DNA of 58,077 bases from Kineosporia sp. R_H_3 (GCF_002198675.1 NZ_MWLL01000227.1:6176-64252); one strand, 5' to 3'; counted from the first letter of the stretch, positions 42,840 to 50,500 are shown. Notes: generated from the letters alone by a model not told the origin. Program-made: numbers and translations.

Positions 42840-44156
42840 ATGATCAAGATGCCGACCGATGCGGACGGGCTCGTGGTGCCCGCGGCCGATCCGGAGGCCG
42901 CGTGGGACGCGGCGTCCGGGCTGACGTCGGTCGCGCGGTCGGCCCTGGCGGCGGTCGATGCCCTCTCCGGGACACCCGCGTCGGCGGTCTGCTGGTCGGG
43001 GGACGCGGCCGACGGGTACCGGCGCGTGCGAGAGCGCATGGCCCGGCGCAGCAACGAGATCGCCGAGCTCGCGTCCGCGGGGGCGACGGTCGTCCTCGGC
43101 TGGCTCCGGGAGGCCGGGCCGGCCCTGGTGGCGATGCGCAGCGTCGCCGCGCGGATGACAGACCTGCAGCGCCGGGTCGACGCGGCCGCCGCCCTCGCCT
43201 ACGACCCGGTCCTCGACGCGGCGCTGCAGGCGGAGGTCGACGAGACCTACCGGCAGTGGCACGTCGCCCGTGACACCTACTGGCAGGCGGTCGAGGTCGC
43301 GGCCCGGCGGCTGGTCGCGCTGCGGGACGTCGTCGTCGACCGCCCGCTCGACGGCCAAGACCAGGTCGAGGGCGCGCTGCAGGCCGTCTGGGACGGCTAC
43401 GTGGCTGGTCCGGCGGCCGCCACCTGGGCACTCACCGGACTCGCGTTCGTCGACCGGGACCGCTGGTGGGACAACGTCTCCGGGCTCCCCGGGGCGACGG
43501 CCGACACCCTGGGCGCCGTCGCCGACGATCCGCTCGGCGCCCTGGCCGACGTCGCCGACGTCGACGCCTGGGAGAGCGGCCACTACGGCGAGGCCGCAGG
43601 CGGTCTCGCGGCGATGTTCCTCCCCGGGCCGCGATGGCTCGGGCTCGGGGAGGACGTCGGCCGGCTGCGGTTCGCGAAGAACATCGCCGACCCGAAGGCA
43701 CCGAAGCCGCAGTTGCAGACCGTCGACGAGATGCTCGCTGGTGTGGACCTCGCCCGGCACGAGCACTACGAGTACGGCCACGCTCTGCGGCGACACGTCG
43801 ATGTCGACGACGACTACCTCATGGACCGGCTGACCCACGGAACATTGCTCGACGGCGATGAGGGCCGCGGCGGCAAGCCGCAGGGGGTGTCCCGCTTCAG
43901 GGACAGGGCGACCGCAGAGCGAGTCGTCACCGAGGCGCTGCTCCTCCACGAAACCGACCTCCGCGGCCTGGCGCACCAGCCTGTCGGCTCGCGACTCCAG
44001 ATCACCTACACATCCCATTCGGACATCGGGGAGATCATGCGCCGCCAGGACGGCGGGTTCGAAGTGGATGCAGGGCGCAGGTTGGCCCTGAGCGTCATCA
44101 ACGGTCCGCAGGGGCCCTATATCGAGACGGCCTTCGTCGTGGGAGAAGCATCATGA
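42840..44156 (+). CDS. WXG100-type secreted toxin with RNase A-like C-terminal domain
   Basis: A 438-aa polymorphic toxin. Residues about 20-150 form helices with a W-x-G-like motif (VCWSGDAADGYRRVRERMARR), the form exported by ESX/type VII secretion. After a middle linker, residues about 305-435 match the bacterial RNase A-like (CdiA C-terminal) domain: HALRRHV with the probable catalytic His, then LMDRLT, GVSRFRDRATAERVVTEAL and the terminal strand YIETAFVVGE. The expected action is RNA cleavage in competing cells. The ATG at 42840 is chosen because the helical domain starts at once; seven extra upstream codons are also open. It overlaps the immunity-like gene (ATGA). No secretion genes are in the window. 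Confidence 0.8.
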   Translation: MIKMPTDADGLVVPAADPEAAWDAASGLTSVARSALAAVDALSGTPASAVCWSGDAADGYRRVRERMARRSNEIAELASAGATVVLGWLREAGPALVAMRSVAARMTDLQRRVDAAAALAYDPVLDAALQAEVDETYRQWHVARDTYWQAVEVAARRLVALRDVVVDRPLDGQDQVEGALQAVWDGYVAGPAAATWALTGLAFVDRDRWWDNVSGLPGATADTLGAVADDPLGALADVADVDAWESGHYGEAAGGLAAMFLPGPRWLGLGEDVGRLRFAKNIADPKAPKPQLQTVDEMLAGVDLARHEHYEYGHALRRHVDVDDDYLMDRLTHGTLLDGDEGRGGKPQGVSRFRDRATAERVVTEALLLHETDLRGLAHQPVGSRLQITYTSHSDIGEIMRRQDGGFEVDAGRRLALSVINGPQGPYIETAFVVGEAS

Positions 44157-45106
44157 TCAGTTCCGATCACTACCCCTTGCTCCACCGCATCGGGTGCGGG
44201 TACGCGCCCGACTGCGAGCTGAGCAGCCTCGACCCTGACGCCAGCCCCGAGTCAGTCGTGTTCTGGTGGCCGGACGAGGCCCTCGACACATTGCAGGGCG
44301 AAGTGACCCGCGCCGTCGACGTGATGTCCGCCGGTGACGAAGAGGCAGCGCTCCGCATGCTCGGGCTGCACGTCGCGCTTCCCGCCGGGGGGACCGCCGT
44401 CGGGTGGCTCCGCTACCTCGGGGATCATCTGACGGAGTTCTTCCCGCACCGCAAGCCACAGACGATCAACGGTGACGGCTGCCTGCCGCCGCGGGCGTCC
44501 CGCTTCACCGACGAGGAGACGGGCAACGCCGCGGCGACCGAGGTGCTGCGCGCCAACGAGTCCTTGCTGCGGGCGTGGTCCGACGACCCGGCCGGTCCGT
44601 GGCGGCTGCACCTCTACGCCGACCTCGGACGACCCGTCGGCCACTACCTCTCCGGCGACGAGGTCCAGGCGTACCGGCAGGCCGATCCTGGGTCGGCCCC
44701 GCAACCCGAGCGGCACGCGGCCACCGGCTGCGTCGTCGTCATGCGCCGCGACCGCGAGACCCGCAGGCCCTACGTCGCGACGGCGTACCCGGAGAAGCGC
44801 CTGCCGGCGGGCGCTCGCGAGCGCTACCCCGACCTGCCGCTGCTCCTCGGCGGCTACCTGGGGCAGGACTACGGCGCGCTGGACGGCAACCGCTGGGTCG
44901 CCGAGCGCAACTACAACACCTCAACGCCGGCGGCGGTGCGGGAGCGCGCCGCGGACCAGCTGGTCCGGCTGCTCGCGTCGGACGACGCGACGCTCAGGGC
45001 GGACGTCGAGGCGCTCGGGTCGTACGTCATGCCCGACGCGCTGCGGCGGTGGGTCACCGGCCTGCACCGGAGGATGACGCGGCTCGACTGGTCGGCGCCG
45101 AGGTAG
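44153..45106 (+). CDS. immunity-like protein: CdiI-type domain, RNase A-like fragment, second CdiI-type domain
   Basis: A 317-aa protein with three recognisable parts. Residues about 5-93 match the CdiI_2-type immunity pattern (YPLLHRIGCGYAPD, DEALDTLQGEV, WLRYLGDHL). Residues about 113-213 match the distal part of the bacterial RNase A-like toxin domain (ASRFTDEETGNAAATEVL, RLHLYADLGRPVGHYL, VVVMRRD, YVATAYP) but lack the N-terminal part with the HxxxHV-type His. Residues about 223-308 again match the immunity pattern (YPDLPLLLGGYLGQDYG, LRADVEALGSYV). It is coupled to the toxin gene by ATGA, so it probably protects the producer. The middle part looks like an inactive remnant of a displaced toxin. 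Confidence 0.68.
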   Translation: MISSDHYPLLHRIGCGYAPDCELSSLDPDASPESVVFWWPDEALDTLQGEVTRAVDVMSAGDEEAALRMLGLHVALPAGGTAVGWLRYLGDHLTEFFPHRKPQTINGDGCLPPRASRFTDEETGNAAATEVLRANESLLRAWSDDPAGPWRLHLYADLGRPVGHYLSGDEVQAYRQADPGSAPQPERHAATGCVVVMRRDRETRRPYVATAYPEKRLPAGARERYPDLPLLLGGYLGQDYGALDGNRWVAERNYNTSTPAAVRERAADQLVRLLASDDATLRADVEALGSYVMPDALRRWVTGLHRRMTRLDWSAPR

Positions 45107-45196
45107 CGACCGGCCGGAGCGGTGAGGTGCAGACCACGGGAACGCGCAGGACGGGTCCCCGGCGAGGAGGGAGACCGGCGAGCGAGGTCGCCAGGG

Positions 45197-45330
45197 GAAG
45201 GTGTGCCGCAACAGAGGCGTGCCGCAGAGGAAGGCGTGCCGCGGCGAAGGCGTGCCGCACCGAAGGCGCGCAGCGGCGAAGGCGTGCAGCGGGGAAGGCG
45301 TGCAGCGGGGAAGGCGTGCAGCGAGGAACG
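45197..45330. repeat. 16-bp tandem repeat array in a 425-bp gene-free gap
   Basis: About eight imperfect copies of a 16-base unit close to GAAGGCGTGCAGCGGG follow one another; starts at 45230, 45246, 45262, 45278, 45294, 45310 and 45326 keep exact 16-bp spacing, with two more diverged copies before. The array lies between the immunity-like gene and the tRNA-like pair. No gene is evident from 45107 to 45531; frames across the repeats are low-complexity and not multiples of three in period. Confidence 0.85.
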
Positions 45331-45531
45331 TGACGACCGCAAACCCGTTGCGGGCGCCGGGCAGCGCTCCGTACGGTCGTGCCATGTCCAGCACCCGTCG
45401 ACTGCTCGCCGCGCTGCTTCGCCGGCGCTCGACGGCTCGCGCCTGATCCTCACGGACGGGCCACGGACCCACCGTCGAGCGCCACGACCGCGCTCGGCAG
45501 CCTGCCGCAGCACACGGACCGGGTCCTGCAC

Positions 45532-45605
45532 GCCCCCGTGGCCCAACTGGTAGAGGCACCCGGCTCAGACCCGGGACGGTGATGGTTCGACTCCATCCGG
45601 GGGTA
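45532..45605 (+). tRNA. tRNA-like gene, anticodon CAG (Leu), short variable loop
   Basis: The 74 nt fold as a class I cloverleaf. Acceptor GCCCCCG pairs with CGGGGGT (a G-T pair at the end). The D-arm contains GG. The anticodon stem CCCGG/CCGGG encloses the loop CTCAGAC, giving CAG. The T-arm is GATGG-TTCGACT-CCATC. The anticodon reads Leu codons, but the variable loop has only 5 nt where tRNA-Leu should have a long arm. No CCA is encoded. The second tRNA-like gene begins after a single base. Confidence 0.75.
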
Positions 45606-45606
45606 C

Positions 45607-45680
45607 GCCGCGGTGGCCCAACAGGTAGAGGCACCAGGTCGAGGGCCTGGCCGGTGCGGGTTCGACTCCCGCCCGCGGCA
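45607..45680 (+). tRNA. tRNA-like gene, anticodon GAG (Leu), short variable loop
   Basis: The 74 nt form a perfect acceptor stem (GCCGCGG with CCGCGGC), a D-arm nearly identical to the preceding gene (TGGCCCAAC-GGTAGAGGCA), an anticodon stem CCAGG/CCTGG and a T-arm GCGGG-TTCGACT-CCCGC. The anticodon loop TCGAGGG gives GAG, and position 33 is C instead of the near-universal T. The variable loop is 5 nt. It is unusual for a functional tRNA-Leu and may be a specialised or non-translating tRNA. Confidence 0.72.
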
Positions 45681-45700
45681 CTGCACGCTGCCGTCGCTTC

Positions 45701-45774
45701 GATCGATGCAGGGATCGATGTGTGGTCGTCGGGGTCATCACCCCGGAAGCTGCGCATCGATCTCTGCATCGATC
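45701..45774. repeat. strong inverted repeat with nested hairpin after the tRNA-like pair
   Basis: The 20-bp arms at 45701-45720 and 45755-45774 are reverse complements at 19 of 20 positions. The 34-bp spacer contains a second hairpin (GGGGT-CATC-ACCCC). It starts 20 bp after the second tRNA-like gene. It could terminate or stabilise that transcript, or be a palindromic element. Confidence 0.75.
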
Positions 45775-45892
45775 TCTGCTGCGAACGCAGGCGCCACTGC
45801 CCGCATCGACCCTGGGGCGTGCCGGGCAGGAGCTTTCTCGTCCTCGGACGACGTGCTCACTGACACCCTCGAGGAACGACGGCTCGGACAGG

Positions 45893-46436
45893 ATGACGAT
45901 GCGGCGACCGACGCTCTTCCTCACCGTGGGACTCCCGGGCACCGGGAAGACCACAGCCGCCCGGCGTATCGAGACGGAGCAGAGGGCCCTACGTCTGACG
46001 AAGGACGAATGGGTCAAGGCTCTCTACGGGCACGACAACCCGCCGTCGGCGTCTGACGTGATCGAGGGGCGGCTCATCGAGATCGGCCTGCGCGTCCTCG
46101 GGCTCGGCAACGACGTCGTGATCGACTTCGGCCTGTGGAGCCGGGACGAGCGGTCCGCCCTGCGGCAGGCCGCAGCAGAGCTCGGCGCGGTCGTGGACAT
46201 GCGGTACTTCGCGCTCACCCCCGCCGAGCAACGGACGAGACTCGACCGTCGTCAACGGACCGAGCCGCACACGACCTGGCCCATGTCCGACGAGGAGCTC
46301 GCTCGGTGGGCCCGCAGCTTTCGCCGTCCCCACGCCGGGAGAGCTCGACTGCAGCGAACCCGTCGACGACCCGCCGACCGGTTTCGCGACGTGGGATGCG
46401 TGGCGCCGGCGTCGCTGGCCGCCGGCGGTCTCCTGA
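45893..46436 (+). pseudogene. frameshifted P-loop kinase (AAA/zeta-toxin-like)
   Basis: The N-terminal about 140 codons encode a P-loop kinase: LFLTVGLPGTGKTTAARRIE (Walker A), LRLTKDEWVKALYG, NDVVIDFGLWSRDERSALR and a lid region RTRLDRRQRTEPHTTWPMSDEELARW. At about 46310-46314 the frame changes. The expected C-terminus of this family (FAVPTPGELD, then GFATWDAWRRRRWP) is found one base later and ends at a TGA at 46434. One extra C in the run GGGCCCGC explains it. The unshifted frame runs on as Arg/Ser-rich sequence. It is a recently broken gene, a sequencing error or, less likely, programmed frameshifting. The role would be phosphorylation of a small molecule or RNA; the substrate is unknown. 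Confidence 0.75.
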
Positions 46437-46461
46437 CGGACAGCAGGTCTCCTGACGGACA
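46427..46461. repeat. 16-bp direct repeat at the end of the frameshifted gene
   Basis: GGTCTCCTGACGGACA occurs at 46427-46442 and again at 46446-46461, a 19-bp tandem step. The first copy contains the TGA stop of the restored kinase frame. Confidence 0.85.
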
Positions 46462-46500
46462 CCGGCGTGCCGTTCCGGGCGAAGGGTTAGTCTCCGGATC

Positions 46501-47571
46501 ATGGGCCTGTTCTCGCGGCGCAAGTCCCCGGAGTCGGTCGCCCGGGCGCAGGCCCTCGCGATCGACGACTTCTGGCAGTGGTGGCGCACGACCGGCGCCC
46601 GCGAGACCGCCCAGGCGATCGACGACGGGGCGCCCGAGCGGATCACCGACGCCGTGGGCAAGCGCGTCCACGCGATCGACGCGGCCCTCAGCTGGGAGCT
46701 CGCCGCCGGGGCGGACGCCGCCGACGGGGGCAGTCGGCACGTCCTCGTCGTGACCCCCGAGGGCGACCCGGCGCTGCGGGCGGTCGCGCGGCGCTGGCTG
46801 CTCGCCGCCCCGGAGCCGGACGCGACGTGGGAGTACGGCGACTCCCGGCGGGCCACGGCGCCGGACGGCTGGCTCACCCTCGGCGTCGGCGGTGCCCGGA
46901 TCGACGTCGCGCGGGCGACGGTCGCGGCCCGGGTGGAGGGACCGGTCGTCGACGTGACCGTGTTCCACCCCGACTTCGCCGACCTGGACGAGGACGTCCG
47001 CCGGCTGGCGGCGTTCCTCATGCTCGACGCGACGATCGGCGAGACCGAGGTCGAGCTGTGGGTCCGGGAGCTCGGGACGACGACCGTCCCGCCGCTCGAC
47101 CCGGTCCCGCTCGCCGGGCTGCGCAGCGTCGTCCGGCAGCTGCGCGAGCAGTACACCGACGCCGACGGCGGGCCGACCTGGGTGCTCCTCCACGGCGTCC
47201 GGCACGACGGGACACCGCTCGTGGCGAGCACCCAGGTGCCGCTCAAGGCCGTCACCGCACCGCACTTCGACACCCACGTCGGCGTCGTCGTCCCGTACAC
47301 CGACCAGACCGCCGAGGGGCTGCCCGGGCCGGACGGCCTCGCGGAGCTGCGCAGGTTCGAGGACCACCTCGCCGGGCGGCTCGAGGGCAGCGGACGGCTC
47401 GTCGCCCACGAGACGAGCGGCGGCACCCGGCTCCTGCACTTCTACGTCGACGGGACGACGCCCGCCGTCGAGCAGCTCGAGGCGGCGGTCGTCGGCTGGT
47501 CGCAGGGTCGGGTGCGGGTCCAGGCCGAACTCGACCCCGCGTGGTCGGGCGTGCAGCACCTGCGGGTCTGA
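46501..47571 (+). CDS. DUF695-type protein
   Basis: A 356-aa cytoplasmic protein. The first 75 residues (DDFWQWWRTTGARETAQAID) and a central region with WLTLGVGGARIDVARATV resemble an actinobacterial family often labelled DUF695 for its C-terminal part. That part has LAELRRFEDHLAGRLEGSGR, LLHFYVDGTTPAVEQLEAAV and a terminal DPAWSGVQHLRV. No catalytic motif is obvious and the function is unknown. The start is the ATG at 46501 (MGLFSRRKSPE), which fits homologues. It stands alone and converges with the cbiZ gene across a small hairpin. Confidence 0.78.
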   Translation: MGLFSRRKSPESVARAQALAIDDFWQWWRTTGARETAQAIDDGAPERITDAVGKRVHAIDAALSWELAAGADAADGGSRHVLVVTPEGDPALRAVARRWLLAAPEPDATWEYGDSRRATAPDGWLTLGVGGARIDVARATVAARVEGPVVDVTVFHPDFADLDEDVRRLAAFLMLDATIGETEVELWVRELGTTTVPPLDPVPLAGLRSVVRQLREQYTDADGGPTWVLLHGVRHDGTPLVASTQVPLKAVTAPHFDTHVGVVVPYTDQTAEGLPGPDGLAELRRFEDHLAGRLEGSGRLVAHETSGGTRLLHFYVDGTTPAVEQLEAAVVGWSQGRVRVQAELDPAWSGVQHLRV

Positions 47572-47587
47572 CCGCAGGCCCCTGCGG
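47572..47587. terminator. small hairpin between convergent genes
   Basis: CCGCAGG and CCTGCGG are perfect reverse complements separated by CC, directly after the stop of the DUF695-type gene and 32 bp before the end of cbiZ. There is no T-run, as usual for high-GC actinobacteria. It may end transcription from either side. Confidence 0.4.
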
Positions 47588-47619
47588 TGCGGGCGCGGCA
47601 GGAGGCAGGACGACGCACG

Positions 47620-48420
47620 TCAGGTGCGCGGCCACCGCCGGTGCGGGTCGCCGTCCGGGTGCCGCGACGTCCAGTCCGCGGTGCCGAGGGCGACCGCGCG
47701 GTGCACGGCGCGGGCGACGCGCAGGCCCCACTGCGAGCGCGGCCCGCCGTACTCCTCGACCCGCGCGCCCGGCGTCCGCCCGGGTTCCGGGCAGGCGACG
47801 CAGACCGCGTCGGACGACGTCCCGCTGCCGGGCACGCCGGCCTCGACGAGCGCCTGCGTCTTCGCCTCGGTCGCCGTGACGACCGCGTTGACGAGCGCGG
47901 CGTCGGACAGCGCCACCGGCAGCCGCACGAGGACGTTGATCGTCCCCGTCTCGCGGCGGACCGTCGCGTCGTCGGCGGCCGCCCACACCGGCAGGCCGAG
48001 GCCGACGGTCGCGACCGCCGTGACGCCCTCGTCCTGCGCGCAGGTCCAGCGCGTGACGTCCGCGGCCGTGAGCATGCCCACCCCGGGGGCCTCACCGACG
48101 CCCGCGGCGCCGTCGGCCGCGCCGACCGCGGCGGCGATCTCCAGGACGTGCGCGGCCGGGTCGGGGTGGTGGTAGTCCATGGCCACCTTGGCGTTGAGCC
48201 ACCAGGCCCGAGGGCCGATGCCGCCACCGACGACGGCGGTCGACACCATCCGCCAACCGGGCCCGGGCGCCCAGAGCAGCACGGGCCAGCGCCGGCCGCC
48301 CTCCGCGCGCTCCACGAGCCGGACGCCGGCCGCACCCGCAGGGTCACCGGCCACCGGGCCACCGACGGCGCCGGGAGCAGGGCCGGGAGCGGGACCGCTG
48401 CGGACGTCGGGCACGGTCAC
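47620..48420 (-). CDS. cbiZ: adenosylcobinamide amidohydrolase CbiZ
   Basis: A 266-aa enzyme of cobalamin salvage that removes the aminopropanol tail of adenosylcobinamide to give adenosylcobyric acid. Family signatures are MVSTAVVGGGIG, MLTAADV, INVLVRLPVALSDAALVNAV and the highly conserved EAKTQALVEAGVPGSGTSSD followed by AVCVACP. The N-terminal 35 residues are Pro/Ala/Gly-rich and not conserved. It begins with a GTG that overlaps the btuD stop (GTGA), so it is the last gene of the riboswitch-controlled btuFCD operon. This links corrinoid uptake to remodelling of imported precursors. Confidence 0.92.
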   Translation of the reverse strand: MTVPDVRSGPAPGPAPGAVGGPVAGDPAGAAGVRLVERAEGGRRWPVLLWAPGPGWRMVSTAVVGGGIGPRAWWLNAKVAMDYHHPDPAAHVLEIAAAVGAADGAAGVGEAPGVGMLTAADVTRWTCAQDEGVTAVATVGLGLPVWAAADDATVRRETGTINVLVRLPVALSDAALVNAVVTATEAKTQALVEAGVPGSGTSSDAVCVACPEPGRTPGARVEEYGGPRSQWGLRVARAVHRAVALGTADWTSRHPDGDPHRRWPRT

Positions 48421-49337
48421 GGCTGCGCCACCCCCGGGTCGTCGGCCGCGGGCGCCGCTGTCGGCACCGACGGAGCCGGCTCCTCGGCCCGAGCCGTCCG
48501 GGCCGGGCGCGCCGGCCGCACCGGGTGCACCCGCAGCCCGTCGGGCCCCTCGACGACCTCGGCCGTCGCCCCGTAGTGCCGGGCCAGCGCGGACGACGTG
48601 AGCACCTCACCGGGAGCGCCGGCGGTGACGACCCGGCCCCCGTCGAGAAGGACGAGCCGCTCGGCGTACTGCCCGGCGAGGGCGAGGTCGTGCAGCGTGC
48701 TGAGGACCGTGAGCCCGTCCTCCCGGCGCAGCTCGTCGACGAGCTCGAGGAGCTGCTGGGCGTGCCCGAGGTCGAGGGCCGCGGTCGGCTCGTCGAGCAG
48801 GAGGAGCCGAGGCTGCTGCGCGAGGGCCCGGGCGAGGACCGCCCGCTGCCGCTCGCCCCCCGAGAGCGTGCGCAGCGGGCGGTCGGCGAGGGGCCCGAGG
48901 TCGAGCCGGTCGAGCGCGTCCTGCGCGATCTCGCGGTCGGCGTCCCGGGCGGAGGACAGCAGCGGGTGGTACGGCGTCCGGCCGAGCAGGACGTACTCCC
49001 GGACGGCGACCCCGTCGGGCAGCACGGGCACCTGCGGCGCGTAGCCGATCCGGGCGGCGCGCTCGCGCGGGGCGAGCAGGCCGACGTCGGCACCGTCGAC
49101 GAGCACCCTGCCGTCGTGCTTCTGCAGCCCGGCGACGACGCGCAGCAGGGTCGACTTCCCGGCGCCGTTCGGGCCGACGATCGCGGTCCACCGCCGCGGC
49201 TCGACCGTGAGGTCGACGCCGTCAAGCACCCGGGCCCGCCCGAGGGTCACGCCGACGCCCTGCACCTCGAGCAGCGCCCCGCCCCAGGCCGTCGGCGGCG
49301 CCTGCGGCGCGGGCCGCTCGCGCAGCCGCAGCCGCAT
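48417..49337 (-). CDS. btuD: corrinoid ABC transporter ATP-binding protein
   Basis: A 306-aa ATPase of a vitamin B12/iron-siderophore type importer. Walker A is VGPNGAGKST, the signature TLSGGERQRAVLARAL, Walker B LLLLDEPTAALD, and the switch His is in LSTLHDLALA. An Ala/Pro-rich tail of about 45 residues follows the ATPase core. The ATG at 49337 shares a base with the stop of btuC, and its own stop overlaps the cbiZ start. The riboswitch upstream of the operon makes a cobalamin substrate far more likely than a siderophore. Confidence 0.9.
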   Translation of the reverse strand: MRLRLRERPAPQAPPTAWGGALLEVQGVGVTLGRARVLDGVDLTVEPRRWTAIVGPNGAGKSTLLRVVAGLQKHDGRVLVDGADVGLLAPRERAARIGYAPQVPVLPDGVAVREYVLLGRTPYHPLLSSARDADREIAQDALDRLDLGPLADRPLRTLSGGERQRAVLARALAQQPRLLLLDEPTAALDLGHAQQLLELVDELRREDGLTVLSTLHDLALAGQYAERLVLLDGGRVVTAGAPGEVLTSSALARHYGATAEVVEGPDGLRVHPVRPARPARTARAEEPAPSVPTAAPAADDPGVAQP

Positions 49338-50371
49338 CAGGACGACCCCCCGCCGACCCGCAGCAGCGCCGCGAAGAACGGTGCTCCGACGAACGCCGTG
49401 ACGACGCCGATCGGCAGCTCCCCCGGTGCGATGACGGTGCGCGCCAACAGGTCCGCGAGCACGAGGAACGCCGCACCGCCGAGCAGCGAGACGGGCAGCA
49501 CCGTCCGGTACGAGCCGCCCGCGAGCCGGCGGACGATGTGCGGGACGACGAGCCCGACGAAGCCGATGAGGCCGCTCACGGCGACCGCGGCGGCCGTCCC
49601 GAGCGAGGCCGCGACGAGCACCGCGAACCGCACCCGGCGCGGCCGGACTCCGAGCGTCGTCGCCTCGTCGTCGCCGACCGCGAGGACGTCGAGGGCGCGG
49701 GCCGAGGCGAGCATGACGACCGTCGAGACCGCCATGTACGGCAGGACCATGACGAGCTGAGGCCAGTCCGCGGTCCCGAGCTGGCCGAGGATCCAGCCGT
49801 AGACCTGGCGGAGGTTGTCGGTGTGGGCCTGCTGCACGAGCGTCTGCAGGGCGGTGAGGAAGGAGCTGACGGCGACCCCGGCGAGCAGCAGGGTGGCGCT
49901 GCCCGACTGGCCGCGACCGGCCGCCGTCCCGAGGCCGTACGCGAGCGCGACACCGGTGAGCGCACCGACGAACGCGGCGATCGGCAGCGTGCCGAGCGGG
50001 CCGAAGCCCTGCGGCACGAACGCGATGACGAGGGTGGCGCCGAGCCCCGCGCCGGCCGCGGCACCGAGCAGGTACGGGTCGGCGAGCGGGTTGCGGAAGA
50101 CGCCCTGGTACGAGGCGCCGGCCAGTGCGAGGACGCCGCCGACGAGCGCCACGAGGAGCACCCGGGGCAGCCGGATGTCGAGGAGCACCCGGGCGTCGAT
50201 CTCGCCCAGCGGGGTGCCGATCTCGACCCCGATCCGGTCGAGCAGGGTGGACAGGATCCCGGACGTCGGCAGCGGCGTCACGCCGCGGCTCGTCGCGACG
50301 AGGACGGCGACGAGCAGCAGGGCGCCGGCGACCACGAGGGCCGCGGCGCGCTGGCGTCGCACGACGTCCAT
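49337..50371 (-). CDS. btuC: corrinoid ABC transporter permease
   Basis: A 344-aa permease of the BtuC/FecCD family with about ten membrane helices. The segments DIRLPRVLLVALVGGVLALA, then YQGVFRNPLADPYLLGAAAGAGLG, GWILGQLG, LGVRPRRVRFA and GFVGLVVPHIVRRLAG are characteristic. The last two are the coupling region to the ATPase and the conserved gate loop. The start is the ATG at 50371 with AGGAG 6 nt before it; 35 further in-frame codons upstream are not protein-like. It lies between btuF and btuD in the operon. Confidence 0.92.
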   Translation of the reverse strand: MDVVRRQRAAALVVAGALLLVAVLVATSRGVTPLPTSGILSTLLDRIGVEIGTPLGEIDARVLLDIRLPRVLLVALVGGVLALAGASYQGVFRNPLADPYLLGAAAGAGLGATLVIAFVPQGFGPLGTLPIAAFVGALTGVALAYGLGTAAGRGQSGSATLLLAGVAVSSFLTALQTLVQQAHTDNLRQVYGWILGQLGTADWPQLVMVLPYMAVSTVVMLASARALDVLAVGDDEATTLGVRPRRVRFAVLVAASLGTAAAVAVSGLIGFVGLVVPHIVRRLAGGSYRTVLPVSLLGGAAFLVLADLLARTVIAPGELPIGVVTAFVGAPFFAALLRVGGGSS

Positions 50372-50433
50372 GTCCCGCTCCTGCTCTTCCGGCGGACCGG
50401 CTCCTGCGGTCCGCCCCGTCTCCGTACCTCGGC

Positions 50434-50463
50434 CGGTCGGCCACCCTGCTGGACGGCCGACCG
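50434..50463 (-). terminator. hairpin between btuF and btuC
   Basis: CGGTCGGCC (50434-50442) and GGCCGACCG (50455-50463) form a perfect 9-bp stem with a 12-nt loop in the 129-bp gap after btuF. No T-run follows. It may be a partial terminator or RNA-stabilising element that raises binding-protein output over the permease genes. Confidence 0.45.
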
Positions 50464-50500
50464 ACCGAAGGCTCACTGCCGTGCGGTCATCCTGCGCTCG

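Noticed and set aside
45197-45330. Possible CRISPR array
   Set aside because: Units are 16 bp, contiguous and without unique spacers; no cas genes are nearby.
45107-45531. Minus-strand open frames with repeated Arg-Leu-Pro segments
   Set aside because: They translate the 16-bp tandem repeats and part of the tRNA-like genes; the repeat period is not a multiple of three and no start or domain supports a gene.
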